A stretch of DNA of 46,512 nt from Anaerolineales bacterium UBA2181 (GCA_002328075.1 DCVT01000017.1:1-46512), one strand, 5' to 3'; counted from the first letter of the stretch, positions 7,991 to 16,826 are shown. The notes: generated by a model not told the origin, from the letters alone. A program made the numbers and translations.

Positions 7991-9040
7991 ATGAAAGATA
8001 CCGGCCTGCCACATCCAGCCGCCCGTCGCCATTTCCTGGGGGTGGACGTCGGAGGCACGAAAACCGATGTGCTGATTGCCGACGGAACCGGACGTGCGGT
8101 CGCTTTGGCGCAAGGTGGACCGGGGAACTGGGAAGCAGTGGGCTATGCCGGCCTCACGCGGGTGTTGCAGGACACGGTCGCCCAGGCGCTCCAGACGGCC
8201 GGGCTGAGCATGGTCGAGATCAACGGCGCCGGCATGGGGCTGGCGGGGTATGACTGGCCCAGCCAGCGCCAGGCACATCTGGACGCCATCGAACCACTCC
8301 AACTCCAGGCTCCGCTGCAGGTAGTTAACGACACGGTGCTCGGACTCGTCGCAGGCTCCGCCCGTGGTTGGGGGGTTTCGCTGGTTGCCGGGACGGGCTG
8401 CAACTGCCGCGGATGGAGCCGCTCCCAACCGCGACGTGAGGGTCGCGTCGTGGGAGGAGCCGGCCCCTGGTCGGGTGAGGCGGCCGGCGCCTTTGACATA
8501 TTGGCCCGTGCCATGCGAGCGGTGGTGTTTCAATGGACCCGGCGGGGCCCGGCCACTGCGCTCGCGGCCGCATTCATGCAGCACACCGGCGCCAAGGATC
8601 TGGACGAGCTCATCGAGGGAACCTACCTCGGCCGGTTTTGGCTGGAGTCGTCCCTGGCGAAACTGGTGTTCCAGGTAGCTGCACAGGGCGACCCACAGGC
8701 GCTGGAGGTCATCCGTTGGGCCGGCAGCGAGTTGGGCCAGATGGCCTGCGGGGTCATACGGCAACTTGACCTGGAAGCCGACGAGTTCGACCTGGTTCTG
8801 GTCGGCAGCCTATATGAGGGACATCCGCTGCTCACCGAGAGCCTGCGCAGCACGGTCCAGGAGGTGGCTCCAGGGGCACGGTTGGTCCGCCTGGCGGTTC
8901 CGCCGGTGGTAGGGGCCGTGCTTCTCGGAATGGAGGCGGCCGGCCTGGAGACACAACCTGTGCGGCTGATTTTGATGGAAACGACCGGCGCCCAATTGCG
9001 CACTCACGGGGCCGATCAGCGCAAAGAGGCGGCACGCTAG
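7991..9040 (+). CDS. BadF/BadG-type ATPase, N-acetylglucosamine kinase-like
   Basis: A 349-residue member of the BadF/BadG/BcrA/BcrD ATPase family of the ASKHA fold, which includes eukaryotic-type N-acetylglucosamine kinases. Phosphate-1 loop LGVDVGGTKTDVLIADGTG lies near residues 15-33; phosphate-2 is in SLVAGTGCNCRG, and the GxGPWSGE segment matches the family's glycine-rich loop. The C-terminal half carries the adenosine region (DLVLVGSLYEG, PPVVGAVLLGMEAAG). ATG 7991 is supported by GGAAGAAGGAAGAGC upstream. No iron-sulfur cysteines of the dehydratase activators are seen, so sugar kinase is favoured. A UroD-like gene follows 87 bp downstream on the same strand and may be co-transcribed. 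The sugar is not known. Confidence 0.75.
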   Translation: MKDTGLPHPAARRHFLGVDVGGTKTDVLIADGTGRAVALAQGGPGNWEAVGYAGLTRVLQDTVAQALQTAGLSMVEINGAGMGLAGYDWPSQRQAHLDAIEPLQLQAPLQVVNDTVLGLVAGSARGWGVSLVAGTGCNCRGWSRSQPRREGRVVGGAGPWSGEAAGAFDILARAMRAVVFQWTRRGPATALAAAFMQHTGAKDLDELIEGTYLGRFWLESSLAKLVFQVAAQGDPQALEVIRWAGSELGQMACGVIRQLDLEADEFDLVLVGSLYEGHPLLTESLRSTVQEVAPGARLVRLAVPPVVGAVLLGMEAAGLETQPVRLILMETTGAQLRTHGADQRKEAAR

Positions 9041-9127
9041 GCCGGAGACGGCGCCGACCGCGGGCAACGGAACCCAAAACGGCGCGCGGGTTGGCGTCCG
9101 GGTTGATGCGTGATAGTATCCAGGGCC

Positions 9128-10339
9128 ATGATGACCCACCGAGAACGCGTACTGACTGCGCTGCGGCACCGGGAGCCGGACCGGGTGCCCATCGACCTGG
9201 GCGGCACGGTGGACAGCACCGTCTCCGCCATGGCCTACCAACCGCTGCGCCGCGCGCTCGGCCTGCCGGCCAACGTCACCCGCGTGGCCGACGTCTGCCA
9301 GTTCACCGCCATAATCGACCGGGACGTGCGCGAGGCGCTGCAGGTGGACACCGCGATCATCCAGCCGGAACCCCGTCAGTGGAGCCCTGGTACCCTCCCG
9401 GACGGCTCTTCAGCCGAGTTTCCGGCCCGTTTCCAGCCCCAGTTGCTCATGGACGGCTCGCAGGTGCTGCTGGACGACGAGGGAACCGTAACCCTACGGA
9501 TGCCGGCCGGGGGATACTACTTTGACCCGGTTCACTCGCCCCTCTGGGAGGCCACGACCATCCAGGAGATTGACAAGCACTGGCAGGCCATCGAAGCCTA
9601 CGACTCGCCGGCCTACCTGGACAAGAGCTACCGGGAACTGGCCGGCGTTGCCCGATCGGTGCGCGAGGAGACCGATTACCTGGTGGTCGCCTTCTTTGGT
9701 GGGCACATTCTACAGGCCGGCCAGCAACTGCGGGGGTGGGAGCGCTTTCTGGTCGATCTGTTGACCAACCGCCCGTTGGCCGAGGCTCTCATGGACCGGC
9801 TGACCGACGCGCATATCCGGCGATTTGCCAGGTTCGCAGAGACGGTCGGTCCTTTTGTCGACGTCGTCCAGTTCGAGGAGGACCTGGGAATGCAGGACCG
9901 GCCGCTCATGAGCCCCGCGCTCTACCGGCAGGCAGTCAAGCCCTACCACCAGCGCCTCTTTGGATATGCCAGGTCCGCCTGCACCGCCCGGCTACTGCTG
10001 CACAGCGACGGCGCCGTCGCCCCGCTCATCCCGGATTTCATCGAGATGGGCGTGGACGCACTGAACCCGATACAGATATCGGCCGCAGGTATGGATCCGG
10101 CCGAGCTCAAACGGCAATACGGTCAGGACCTGACCTTCTGGGGCGCGGCATGTGATAGCCAGGAGGTTCTCCCCTACGGCACTCCGCAGGACGTGGCCGA
10201 TCAGGTTCGCCGACAGATCGATATCCTGGCCCCGGGAGGCGGGTTTGTCCTGGCGCCTATCCACAACATCCAGGCCGGGGTTCCGGCGGCGAACGTGGTT
10301 GCTCTATTCCGGACCGCCCACGAGCACGGGAGATATTGA
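9128..10339 (+). CDS. Uroporphyrinogen decarboxylase (UroD) superfamily protein
   Basis: A 403-residue TIM-barrel protein of the UroD/MtaA/CmuA superfamily. Typical features are the N-terminal THRERVLTALRHREPDRVPID and the C-terminal run LLHSDGAVAPLIPDFIEMGVDALNPIQ, followed by GMDPAELKRQYGQDLTFWG, GTPQDVADQVRRQID and LAPIHNIQAGVPAANV. These match the group of UroD-like proteins found in sugar operons rather than true HemE. H-S-D-G replaces the H-C-G zinc motif of corrinoid methyltransferases. Two adjacent ATGs (9128 and 9131) are possible starts. It is closely similar to the protein at 18977-20230. The reaction is unknown; a role with the neighbouring kinase is inferred from context. Confidence 0.75.
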   Translation: MMTHRERVLTALRHREPDRVPIDLGGTVDSTVSAMAYQPLRRALGLPANVTRVADVCQFTAIIDRDVREALQVDTAIIQPEPRQWSPGTLPDGSSAEFPARFQPQLLMDGSQVLLDDEGTVTLRMPAGGYYFDPVHSPLWEATTIQEIDKHWQAIEAYDSPAYLDKSYRELAGVARSVREETDYLVVAFFGGHILQAGQQLRGWERFLVDLLTNRPLAEALMDRLTDAHIRRFARFAETVGPFVDVVQFEEDLGMQDRPLMSPALYRQAVKPYHQRLFGYARSACTARLLLHSDGAVAPLIPDFIEMGVDALNPIQISAAGMDPAELKRQYGQDLTFWGAACDSQEVLPYGTPQDVADQVRRQIDILAPGGGFVLAPIHNIQAGVPAANVVALFRTAHEHGRY

Positions 10340-10372
10340 GCCCCCGCTGCTGCGCCACCGTCCGGCGCCCCA

Positions 10373-10410
10373 CCCTACCGGCCGGCGCACCATGGTTGCG
10401 CACCGTAGGG
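10373..10410. terminator. Stem-loop between convergent genes
   Basis: CCCTAC (10373-10378) pairs with GTAGGG (10405-10410), with further GC-rich pairing inside (GCGCA/TGCGC). It lies between the UroD-like gene and the convergent ggt gene and could end both transcripts. There is no T-run. Confidence 0.35.
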
Positions 10411-10499
10411 CTATGCGAAGCCATCGCCGCCTGACCTGACACATCACAATGCCGGGTGATGGTTCGACCCAGCACCCTCATCGGAAGTCGATCCCTTCG

Positions 10500-12137
10500 C
10501 TACCCCAGCGCCATGGCGCACCCATCCGCCCGCGGATCGCTGCCCGCCCACAGCACGCCAGATTGCGGATCGCGCCGAATGATCTGTCCCAATCCGAATC
10601 GGCGACGCCCGTAGCCGGACAGGTACTCCACCCGGTGCCCTCGCTCCTCCAGCGCCGACTTGGTGCTCTCCGGGATTCCCTCCTCCAGCGCCACCGGACC
10701 GTCCACCAGATCGAAGGTGCCCTGCAGGCATACCCTCGGCCGATCCAGCGCGGCCTGCGGATCCAGCGCGTCGTCAATCAGCCCAATGAGCACCTGAGTA
10801 TGCCCCTGAGGTTGCATGAATCCGCCCATGACGCCCAGACTGGCGTACAGCGCACCATCAGCATCGGTCACCATGGCCGGAATGATCGTGTGGTACGGCC
10901 GTTTTCCCGGCGCCAGCGCGTCAGGATGGTCCGGGTCCAGGCGAAATCCCCTGCCGCGGTTCTGCAGGGCAAAGCCCCAGCCAACCGGCACAATACCGGA
11001 TCCGAAACCCTCGAACAGGCTGTTGATGAAGGAGCACGCGTTACCCTCTCCATCGACCACCGACAGGTAGACCGTGTCCGAACCCCAGCTCGTGAAACCG
11101 GGCACCCGATCGGAGCCGGCCCGCGTCAGGTCGATGGCGCGCCGGCGCTCGGCCGCGTAACTCCGCGAGAGGAGCGCTTCCAGAGGTGCCGGCGCGAAGG
11201 CGGGATCGGCCACGTGCCAGAAGGCGTCCGCGAATCCCAACCGCAACGCCTCGATGACCAGGTGCAATCGCTCGGGGCTCAAGGGCTCAAGGTGGGCCAG
11301 ATCAAAACCCTCCAAGAGGTTGAGCGCCAGGAGCGCCACCAGGCCCTGGCCGTTGGGCGGACATTCCCAGACGCACAGGCCGCGATAGGTGATGGAGATG
11401 GGCTCGTCCCAGGTACTATGGTGCCGGGCCAGATCATCCTCTGAGAGCACGCCACCGGCAGCCTGAACCGCATAAGCGATCGACCTGGCAATCTCGCCGC
11501 GATAAAACGGCTCTGGACCCAGCTCGCCGATACGGCGCAGGGCGCGCGCCAGGCCGGGATTGCGAAAGATCTGGCCCGGCTGAGGGGCGGCCCCATCCAG
11601 GAGCAGTTCTCCCCCACCCGGGTGCGACAGCAGGCGCGCCGGCCCGCTCAACTGCCAGGAACGGGCGGTCAGCGGCGCCACCGGAAACCCCTCGTCCGCC
11701 AGCCGAACGGCCGGCGCCAGCACAGCAGAGAGCGACAGCCGGCCGTGGGCAGCTACCAGGTCGTGCCAGCAAGCCACCGCGCCGGGCACCGTCACTGTGT
11801 ACGGATGTTGCGGCGGCAACTCACCCTCCAGGCCGTCCCGATGCAGCCGCTCCAGGGTGAGCGCCGCGGGAGCCCGGCCCGAGCCGTTGAGGGCCAGGAC
11901 CTGGCGGGTGGAGGCCTGGTAATAGAGCACAAACGCGTCGCCGCCGATCCCGGTGGCCATGGGCTCGGTCACCGCCAACGCAGCCGCCGTGGCTACCGCC
12001 GCGTCGGCCGCGGCGCCGCCTTTGGCCAGCACTTCCAGCCCGGCCTGCACCGCCAACGGCTGAGACGCCGCCACCATCCCCCGCAGGCCCACGACCGGAG
12101 AGCGCCTGGATTGAAAATCAAAACCGACGTCTATCAT
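10500..12137 (-). CDS. ggt: Gamma-glutamyltransferase family protein
   Basis: A 545-residue N-terminal nucleophile hydrolase of the gamma-glutamyltranspeptidase family, which cleaves or transfers gamma-glutamyl groups, for example from glutathione. The N-terminal part has GMVAASQPLAVQAGLEVL, GGAAADAAVATAAALAV and EPMATGIGGDAFVLYY. The large/small subunit boundary is in SWGSDTVYLSVVDGEGNACS, where the Thr of SDTVY is the expected autocatalytic nucleophile. Downstream are SLFEGFGSGIV and GVMGGFMQPQGHTQVL. No signal peptide is visible, so it is probably cytoplasmic, unlike periplasmic E. coli Ggt. ATG 12137 is preferred over GTG 12143 because GAGG is well placed before it. It is convergent with the upstream UroD-like gene and appears monocistronic. 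Confidence 0.85.
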   Translation of the reverse strand: MIDVGFDFQSRRSPVVGLRGMVAASQPLAVQAGLEVLAKGGAAADAAVATAAALAVTEPMATGIGGDAFVLYYQASTRQVLALNGSGRAPAALTLERLHRDGLEGELPPQHPYTVTVPGAVACWHDLVAAHGRLSLSAVLAPAVRLADEGFPVAPLTARSWQLSGPARLLSHPGGGELLLDGAAPQPGQIFRNPGLARALRRIGELGPEPFYRGEIARSIAYAVQAAGGVLSEDDLARHHSTWDEPISITYRGLCVWECPPNGQGLVALLALNLLEGFDLAHLEPLSPERLHLVIEALRLGFADAFWHVADPAFAPAPLEALLSRSYAAERRRAIDLTRAGSDRVPGFTSWGSDTVYLSVVDGEGNACSFINSLFEGFGSGIVPVGWGFALQNRGRGFRLDPDHPDALAPGKRPYHTIIPAMVTDADGALYASLGVMGGFMQPQGHTQVLIGLIDDALDPQAALDRPRVCLQGTFDLVDGPVALEEGIPESTKSALEERGHRVEYLSGYGRRRFGLGQIIRRDPQSGVLWAGSDPRADGCAMALG

Positions 12138-12143
12138 GTGCAC

Positions 12144-12520
12144 CTCGCTCCACCCAGCATACCAGCCTTATGGAAACAGGCAAGCCACCGCCCGGTTCAG
12201 GGTTGACACGGGTGAGCGAGGCTATATCGGCTCTGGTTCAGAGTCGCGGTCGGGCGGTTGTGTTGGTGCGGGGTGCGGGTGTGGCCTGGGGAGAACTCGG
12301 GACATTGCCGGCGATCTCGGCGATCGAGGAATCAGAAACGCGCGCAGCAGCGAACCGGGGTTTCCTTTTCTTCCGATGCGTGCTATTATCGCGATCGCTC
12401 GGCGGGCCGTCCAGAGCCTCTCACCGGAAACCGGACTGTGCCTCGCCGAGCCGTATGCTTTACTCCATATCCATCCAAGGAGTCGAGCTCTGGTACGCAT
12501 CTCGGGAAAAGGAGAAAAGA
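12144..12520. other. Intergenic region between divergent ggt and membrane-protein genes
   Basis: No family-like coding sequence is seen. It must carry both promoters, but no box pair stands out. A ribosome-binding site AAAAGGAG (12507-12514) serves the gene at 12521. Confidence 0.4.
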
Positions 12521-12880
12521 TTGAGCACGCAGCGCATCGTACAGCTCCTGGTATCGTACCTCGTCATCACGGCCTTCGCGTTTGTCAGCGAGAAATCGCG
12601 CGTGCTGGCGGCCGTCATCGCGGTCTTTCCCATCAACGTGACGCTCGGCATCTGGTTTGTGTACACCAACACTCACGGCAACCCTCAAGTCCTGGCCGAT
12701 TTCCTCCGTATGCTGTTCTTTGGTCTGGTACCCGCCTTGCTGTTCGTGGCGGCCTGCTGGTTCGGAGTGCACCGTGGCTGGTCGTTTGACCGGATATTGC
12801 TTCTGGGCGGTGTGACCTGGATCGTAGCCATGGCCGCGTACCGCGGCATCGAGTGGCAGCTTGGGCTGCATCAATCCTAG
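12521..12880 (+). CDS. Small integral membrane protein, DUF3147/GlpM-like
   Basis: A 119-residue protein with about four hydrophobic segments: QLLVSYLVITAFAFV, VLAAVIAVFPINVTLGIWFV, MLFFGLVPALLFVAACWF and ILLLGGVTWIVAMAAY. The TTG start at 12521 is chosen because AAAAGGAG lies 6 nt upstream; longer upstream frames have no matching signal. The pattern of short helices with a proline in the second resembles the DUF3147/GlpM group of inner-membrane proteins of unknown role. I cannot assign a function. It lies just before an IS1182 fragment and seems monocistronic. Confidence 0.6.
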   Translation: MSTQRIVQLLVSYLVITAFAFVSEKSRVLAAVIAVFPINVTLGIWFVYTNTHGNPQVLADFLRMLFFGLVPALLFVAACWFGVHRGWSFDRILLLGGVTWIVAMAAYRGIEWQLGLHQS

Positions 12881-12941
12881 CCGGCGCGCCCAGCCCCCCG
12901 GCCAAGACGCCCAGAGCCCTATCCGCCGGCCTCGTCCTCGC

Positions 12942-13172
12942 CTAGAAGTCTGGCCGAAAAGGTCGCGATCGAAACATGTTTCTGCAACACTTCCGCAAGC
13001 AAGCTGGTTGGAGTGACTGATGCTGCGAAAACGCTCTCCGCAACGTGGTATGTTTGAGGCAGACCATCTTTACCTCCGTTTTGTGGGTGAAGATAGCTTC
13101 TATGGTTTTTTGGCTCGTCCCCGAGGTCAGTTGTTTCGCGACGAAGATTTTGCCGGGCTCCCGCAGGTGTCC
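12942..13172 (+). mobile_element. IS1182-family left-end fragment, about 98% identical to the full copy
   Basis: 231 bp match 22653-22883 with only about five differences by eye. They start at the inverted-repeat tip CTAGAA and end inside the transposase at GCAGGTGTCC. After that the sequence switches to a reverse transcriptase gene. High identity suggests a recent event. The fragment has no right end. Confidence 0.85.
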
Positions 13173-13180
13173 AGACAGTT

Positions 13181-14275
13181 GTGAATTTGGATCTTGAATC
13201 GTTCTTCCCCTCGATTTCGTTTCGTAGGGTGCTTGGCGTTTTTCTCCAGTTGGGCTATACGTATTCAGTCGCGAAGTTGTTGGCTATGCGGTGCTGCCAC
13301 AACGGGTGTTTGCCCCAAGGAGCTCCAACGAGCCCAGCCATATCGAATCTGCTCTGCCGCCGACTCGACAGTCGGCTCCGTGGTCTGGCCAAGACGATGG
13401 GTTTCAACTACACCCGCTACGCCGATGATATGACCTTCTCAGGCGAGAGCTACCCTGACCACGTCAAGAAGGCCGCCAAGCGCGTTATGGAGGACGAAGG
13501 CTTCCTTCTTGCCGAGCACAAAACCCGGACAACCCGTCTTGGCCAGTCTCAGCAGGTCACGGGGCTGGTGGTAAACGAGAAGGTGAATATCCGGCGAGCC
13601 TATTACCGCCGAATTCGGGCCACTATCTACAACTGCCAAAGGTACGGTTTACAGAGCCAGAACAGAGAAAATCACCCTGATTTCAAGGCACATCTTTACG
13701 GGCATGCCCATTTCGTCAGTTCGGTCAACCCGGGACCTGGGCAGCGATTACTTGAACAGTTGGAGCATGTGGACTGGAATAGCCAGTCGGTCCGAGAACC
13801 GCGCTGGCGAGTTATCGTTGAAGGCAACTTCTGGGCCTGGCGGGCCGACCAGCGGCCGCTCTGTCTGCAGCAGAGTCACCTTCGTTCCCGTACTTTGGCA
13901 CCTCCGAAGCATGACCCGGCGATGCACTGGCTACGATCACCATCAAGGCGAACGGCAACTCCGGCCGTAGCTCCCCCACGCAAGTATGCGGTGGTGCTCC
14001 AATACGTCGAGGACTCGAACCACACCCGCCCGGCCGCACAATCGGCCTGGAGCGGCCGATTACTGCAGCCCTCGCCCAGCGGCTCAGCCGCCCTACCCGC
14101 CCTGGGCGTCCAGCCGCGCATGCGACTTCCGCAGCCGGCCAGCCGCCTTCTCCCGCGTGGCCTTCCGCGCCACATCGCCCGCTCAATGGGCGGCATGGTG
14201 CCGCTGCTCAGCTCCTCTGCGAGCGCGCGCAGATTCTCCACCAGCTCGTCCAGCGTCTCGCCCTCGGCCCAGTAG
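13181..14275 (+). CDS. Retron-type reverse transcriptase, 5'-truncated
   Basis: The open frame starts at GTG 13181, directly after an IS1182 fragment, and only about residues 1-199 are recognisable. They show RT motif A NLDLESFFPS (first catalytic Asp), PQGAPTSPAISNLLCRRLD (motif B), TRYADDMTFSG (catalytic YADD, 80-83) and QQVTGLVVN, the VTG motif of retron RTs, then a thumb-like segment ending LLEQLEHVDW near 13777. The remaining frame to 14275 runs antisense to a hicB remnant and looks like chance open frame. The fingers region of about 80-100 residues is missing, so the enzyme is probably dead. No msr/msd RNA remains upstream. Confidence 0.75.
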   Translation: MNLDLESFFPSISFRRVLGVFLQLGYTYSVAKLLAMRCCHNGCLPQGAPTSPAISNLLCRRLDSRLRGLAKTMGFNYTRYADDMTFSGESYPDHVKKAAKRVMEDEGFLLAEHKTRTTRLGQSQQVTGLVVNEKVNIRRAYYRRIRATIYNCQRYGLQSQNRENHPDFKAHLYGHAHFVSSVNPGPGQRLLEQLEHVDWNSQSVREPRWRVIVEGNFWAWRADQRPLCLQQSHLRSRTLAPPKHDPAMHWLRSPSRRTATPAVAPPRKYAVVLQYVEDSNHTRPAAQSAWSGRLLQPSPSGSAALPALGVQPRMRLPQPASRLLPRGLPRHIARSMGGMVPLLSSSASARRFSTSSSSVSPSAQ

Positions 14276-14349
14276 TCGGGGTACGCTTCCAGGCAGCCGA
14301 GCCATGTGTCGCCGTCTTGCCAGGAGACGATGCCCGTTGTGTCGGTCAT
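14093..14349 (-). pseudogene. hicB: HicB-family antitoxin with a frameshift
   Basis: From ATG 14349 the frame reads TGIVSWQDGDTWLGCLEAYP, DYWAEGETLDELVENLRALA and EELSSGTMPPIERA, a typical HicB partial RNase H fold. After IERA (near 14190) this frame turns into unrelated arginine-rich sequence. The next frame gives DVARKATREKAAGRLRKSHA and stops at 14093-14095, a plausible C-terminus. A single-base indel is therefore likely, either real or an error. No convincing HicA is found next to it, so the pair is broken or this HicB is an orphan. Confidence 0.6.
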
Positions 14350-14427
14350 CCGGCTGGCCTGCTCACATATACCGGTCGATCTATGCGAAGCCGCCCCACC
14401 CGCCGGCCGGGGGCGGTGGCACGGTCA

Positions 14428-14467
14428 GAGACCGGCCACAGCAACTGGAGACCGGCCACAACATGGG
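14428..14467. repeat. Two 20-bp tandem repeats, GAGACCGGCCACA type
   Basis: Units start at 14428 and 14448, each GAGACCGGCCACA(G/A)CA. The preceding context (CGGTGGC, CGGTCA) is shared with the array at 16645-16704. Tandem 20-bp units of this kind resemble multiple terminal repeats of an IS21-like element. Nothing else is recognised in 14350-14628. Confidence 0.55.
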
Positions 14468-14628
14468 ATGGGCAAGGGGTCCTTTTCATTTGCCACGGGG
14501 GTCGCGAGGTCAGAAAAGACCTCTGTGATCTCCGTGTCTCTGTGGTTCTCCCTTGTCGGTGAATCACGAATTGACACCAAGTACAATTCCGGACGATAGA
14601 ATTATACTTTTGCGGCCAAAACGTTAAT

Positions 14629-15816
14629 TTACTCGGGTTCGCCCCGACCGACGACGTGCAGGATGTCGGCTGCCGCGTAGGTCTTCCCATAGGAGGATTC
14701 GCCTACCTGCTGCAGGACGCCCGCCTGTACCAGTTTCTCCACGTTGCGCTGTGCGGTCGGGTAGGACACACCCAGCAGCTGCCGGGCTTCTGGGATGGTC
14801 AGCACCGGCGACGCAAAGAGGTGATCGGCCAGGCGCAGCAGCAGGGCTGAGGCGCGGGTCTGCGCCAGCCGCTCGCGCCACGCCATCTGCAGATCCTGCA
14901 GCCGCCTGGCTCGATCGACCGCGTCCTGTGATTGTTCCTTGACCCCAACCAGGAAGAATCGCAGCCACTCTTGCCAGGCGCCGCGCTCGCTGACCGCCAT
15001 CATCTGATCATAGTACTCGTTTCGGTGCTGGAAAAAGAAGGCGCTCAGGTAGAGCAACGGCAACGGCAGCAAACCCCATTCGACCAGTAACAGCGCGATG
15101 AGCAGCCGGCCGATCCGGCCGTTGCCATCCACAAACGGATGAATGGCTTCAAACTGGTAGGCAACCAGCCCCAGGCGGACGAGTGGCGGGTAAACAGGGT
15201 CCGGCGCGTGCAGGTACTTTTCCAGGGCGTCCAGCGATGCCAGCATCGGTTCCACCGGTGGCGGAACGTAGCGGGCATCAGATAACGAGCTGCCCGGCGA
15301 GCCGATCCAGTTCTGGCGGGTGCGGAACTCGCCCGGGGTGGCGTGTTCGCCGCGAACCCCGGCCAGCAGCCTCTGGTGAAGCTCGCATATCAGCCGGAGG
15401 CTGACCGGCAGCGTGGCCAGCCGCTCCAGCCCGTACTCCAGAGCGCGGACATAGTTGAGCACCTCGTGCACATCCGCTTTGGATGGAACTGGCGCCGCGC
15501 CGGGGAGGGGCAACTGGCCGGCTTCGTAGGCGTACAGGTCAGCGATGTTGGCCTGCGTCCCCTCAATCCGCGACGAAAGCACCGCCTCGCGCCGGACAAA
15601 TGGGCCAATCAACAGATGCGGGTTGGGTATGGTGCGGCCGACCCCGGCCAGCTCGCTGAGTGCTCGGTCCGCCTGCGAGAGAATGCCCATCAGCTCCCAG
15701 TCGGCCTGGAGCCGGGGAGGCAAGGGATGGGGCACAAAGGCCCAGTAAGCGGCCTCGCCTTGTCCAACATGAATGAGTTGCCCCGAGGGGCTTGAGCGAA
15801 AGCGATCGAGGTTCAT
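14629..15816 (-). CDS. Fic family protein (predicted AMP-transferase)
   Basis: A 395-residue Fic protein. Fic enzymes usually transfer AMP or another nucleotide to a target-protein hydroxyl. The N-terminal Fic_N region includes the inhibitory helix SSRIEGT (81-87), matching the (S/T)xxxE(G/N) motif, so this is a class II, self-inhibited Fic. The catalytic loop HPFVDGNGRIGR (226-237) is complete with the general-base His. A C-terminal winged helix (LTIPEARQLLGVSYPTAQRNVEKLVQAGVL) ends in a DNA-binding-like domain. ATG 15816 begins MNLDRFRSSPSGQ, as in the family. It stands alone, without a partner antitoxin. Target is unknown; regulation of its own gene by the C-terminal domain is plausible. 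Confidence 0.85.
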   Translation of the reverse strand: MNLDRFRSSPSGQLIHVGQGEAAYWAFVPHPLPPRLQADWELMGILSQADRALSELAGVGRTIPNPHLLIGPFVRREAVLSSRIEGTQANIADLYAYEAGQLPLPGAAPVPSKADVHEVLNYVRALEYGLERLATLPVSLRLICELHQRLLAGVRGEHATPGEFRTRQNWIGSPGSSLSDARYVPPPVEPMLASLDALEKYLHAPDPVYPPLVRLGLVAYQFEAIHPFVDGNGRIGRLLIALLLVEWGLLPLPLLYLSAFFFQHRNEYYDQMMAVSERGAWQEWLRFFLVGVKEQSQDAVDRARRLQDLQMAWRERLAQTRASALLLRLADHLFASPVLTIPEARQLLGVSYPTAQRNVEKLVQAGVLQQVGESSYGKTYAAADILHVVGRGEPE

Positions 15817-16502
15817 GGGTTAATTCCTACCTTGCACCGGCCTGATTTGCCCATTCCATCACTCAGCGGTCATGCGGGCAAAACACGGGTCGGTATCCTG
15901 GCGCGGGAGGCCAATCTGGCGCGAGATCGCAGCATGCGACCCAACACCAATTCCGGGCGGGCGAATCGTGCTTGTCGCGAGCAGGGGCAATTCCACGTCA
16001 CTGGCCCTCATCACCCTTGCGCCAAGGATTCATCAGAAGGGGTCCAGTAGTCCTCATGGTTCAGTGCCAGCCGCACGAACACCGAGTCCAGGACCGCCAT
16101 GTGCCCACGCCATGCTGACTACTGCCGTGCCCTCTGCAATGCAGAGTGCGCTTCGTACCCCTGCATTTTGACACAGCCATGCTGTGGAAGGCAAACATGA
16201 ACCGTCCCCTCCAAGGATTGGCGCCTGTCTGCCACTCAACCAGCAGCACAACCGCCCGCCTCACCCGCACCGCCATGACCGCCCCAACCACGGCCGCCTC
16301 CACCGGGTCAGCGACGCAGGCGCACGCCCCAATGCGGACGTCAGTCGCCGTAATCCCAACAGCGCATCAGCGCGCCTTTGCGCTTGCACGCCGCCTCCCA
16401 CACCGCCCTACGGTACGTCGGCGGCGCCCCGCCCGCCGGCCGCACCGCATGATGAGGTGCGTGACCACCCGTTAAGTTGATACCGGTCATATGTCCCACA
16501 TG

Positions 16503-16522
16503 GAGACCGGCCGCAGCGACGC
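16503..16522. repeat. Solitary GAGACCGGCC 20-bp repeat unit
   Basis: One copy of the 20-bp unit, preceded by TGTCCCACATG. A similar context (TGTCGCACATC) precedes the unit at 16827-16846, so the repeated block is longer than the unit itself. Confidence 0.5.
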
Positions 16523-16560
16523 GGTTATGTGGCGCAATCCGCCGGGTTGCGGGGGAGGGA

Positions 16561-16579
16561 CACAATCCGGAGGATTGTG
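16561..16579. repeat. Hairpin CACAATCC / GGATTGTG
   Basis: Perfect 8-bp arms around a 3-nt GGA loop. No T-run follows on either side. It lies about 275 bp beyond the end of pfkB, inside the repeat cluster. Confidence 0.45.
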
Positions 16580-16644
16580 CTACACGGGAGAATATGCTAC
16601 AGATGTGGCACGGTTCGCCCGATTGCGGGCCGGTGGCGCGGTCA

Positions 16645-16704
16645 GAGACCGGCCAGAGCAACTAGAGACCTGCCACAGCAACTGGAGACTGGCCACAGCG
16701 GACG
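16645..16704. repeat. Three 20-bp tandem repeats, GAGACC(G/T)GCCA type
   Basis: Units begin at 16645, 16665 and 16685 with exact 20-bp spacing and 2-5 differences between units. The same unit occurs at 14428 (two copies), 16503 and 16827. Diverged tandem units suit an old IS21-like terminus. Confidence 0.65.
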
Positions 16705-16744
16705 GCCATGTAGGCGCAAACCCGTGTGGTCGCCCGGCACGGGA

Positions 16745-16807
16745 AGACCGACTCGGTCTAGGCGGCTCGGTGGTGGAACGACCAGGTTATCGAGACCGAG
16801 TCGGTCT
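16745..16807. repeat. Pair of 15-bp palindromes 48 bp apart
   Basis: AGACCGACTCGGTCT (16745-16759) and AGACCGAGTCGGTCT (16793-16807) differ only at the centre base. Each is a perfect odd palindrome. They could be protein-binding sites or ends of a small element; no nearby gene explains them. Confidence 0.6.
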
Positions 16808-16826
16808 GGGTCATTTGTCGCACATC

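Noticed and set aside
10449..11444. Plus-strand open frame over ggt
   Set aside because: Antisense shadow of a well-conserved enzyme.
16061..16303. Possible small gene in the 15.8-16.8 kb gap
   Set aside because: No ribosome-binding site, no family resemblance and Cys/Trp-rich random-looking composition.
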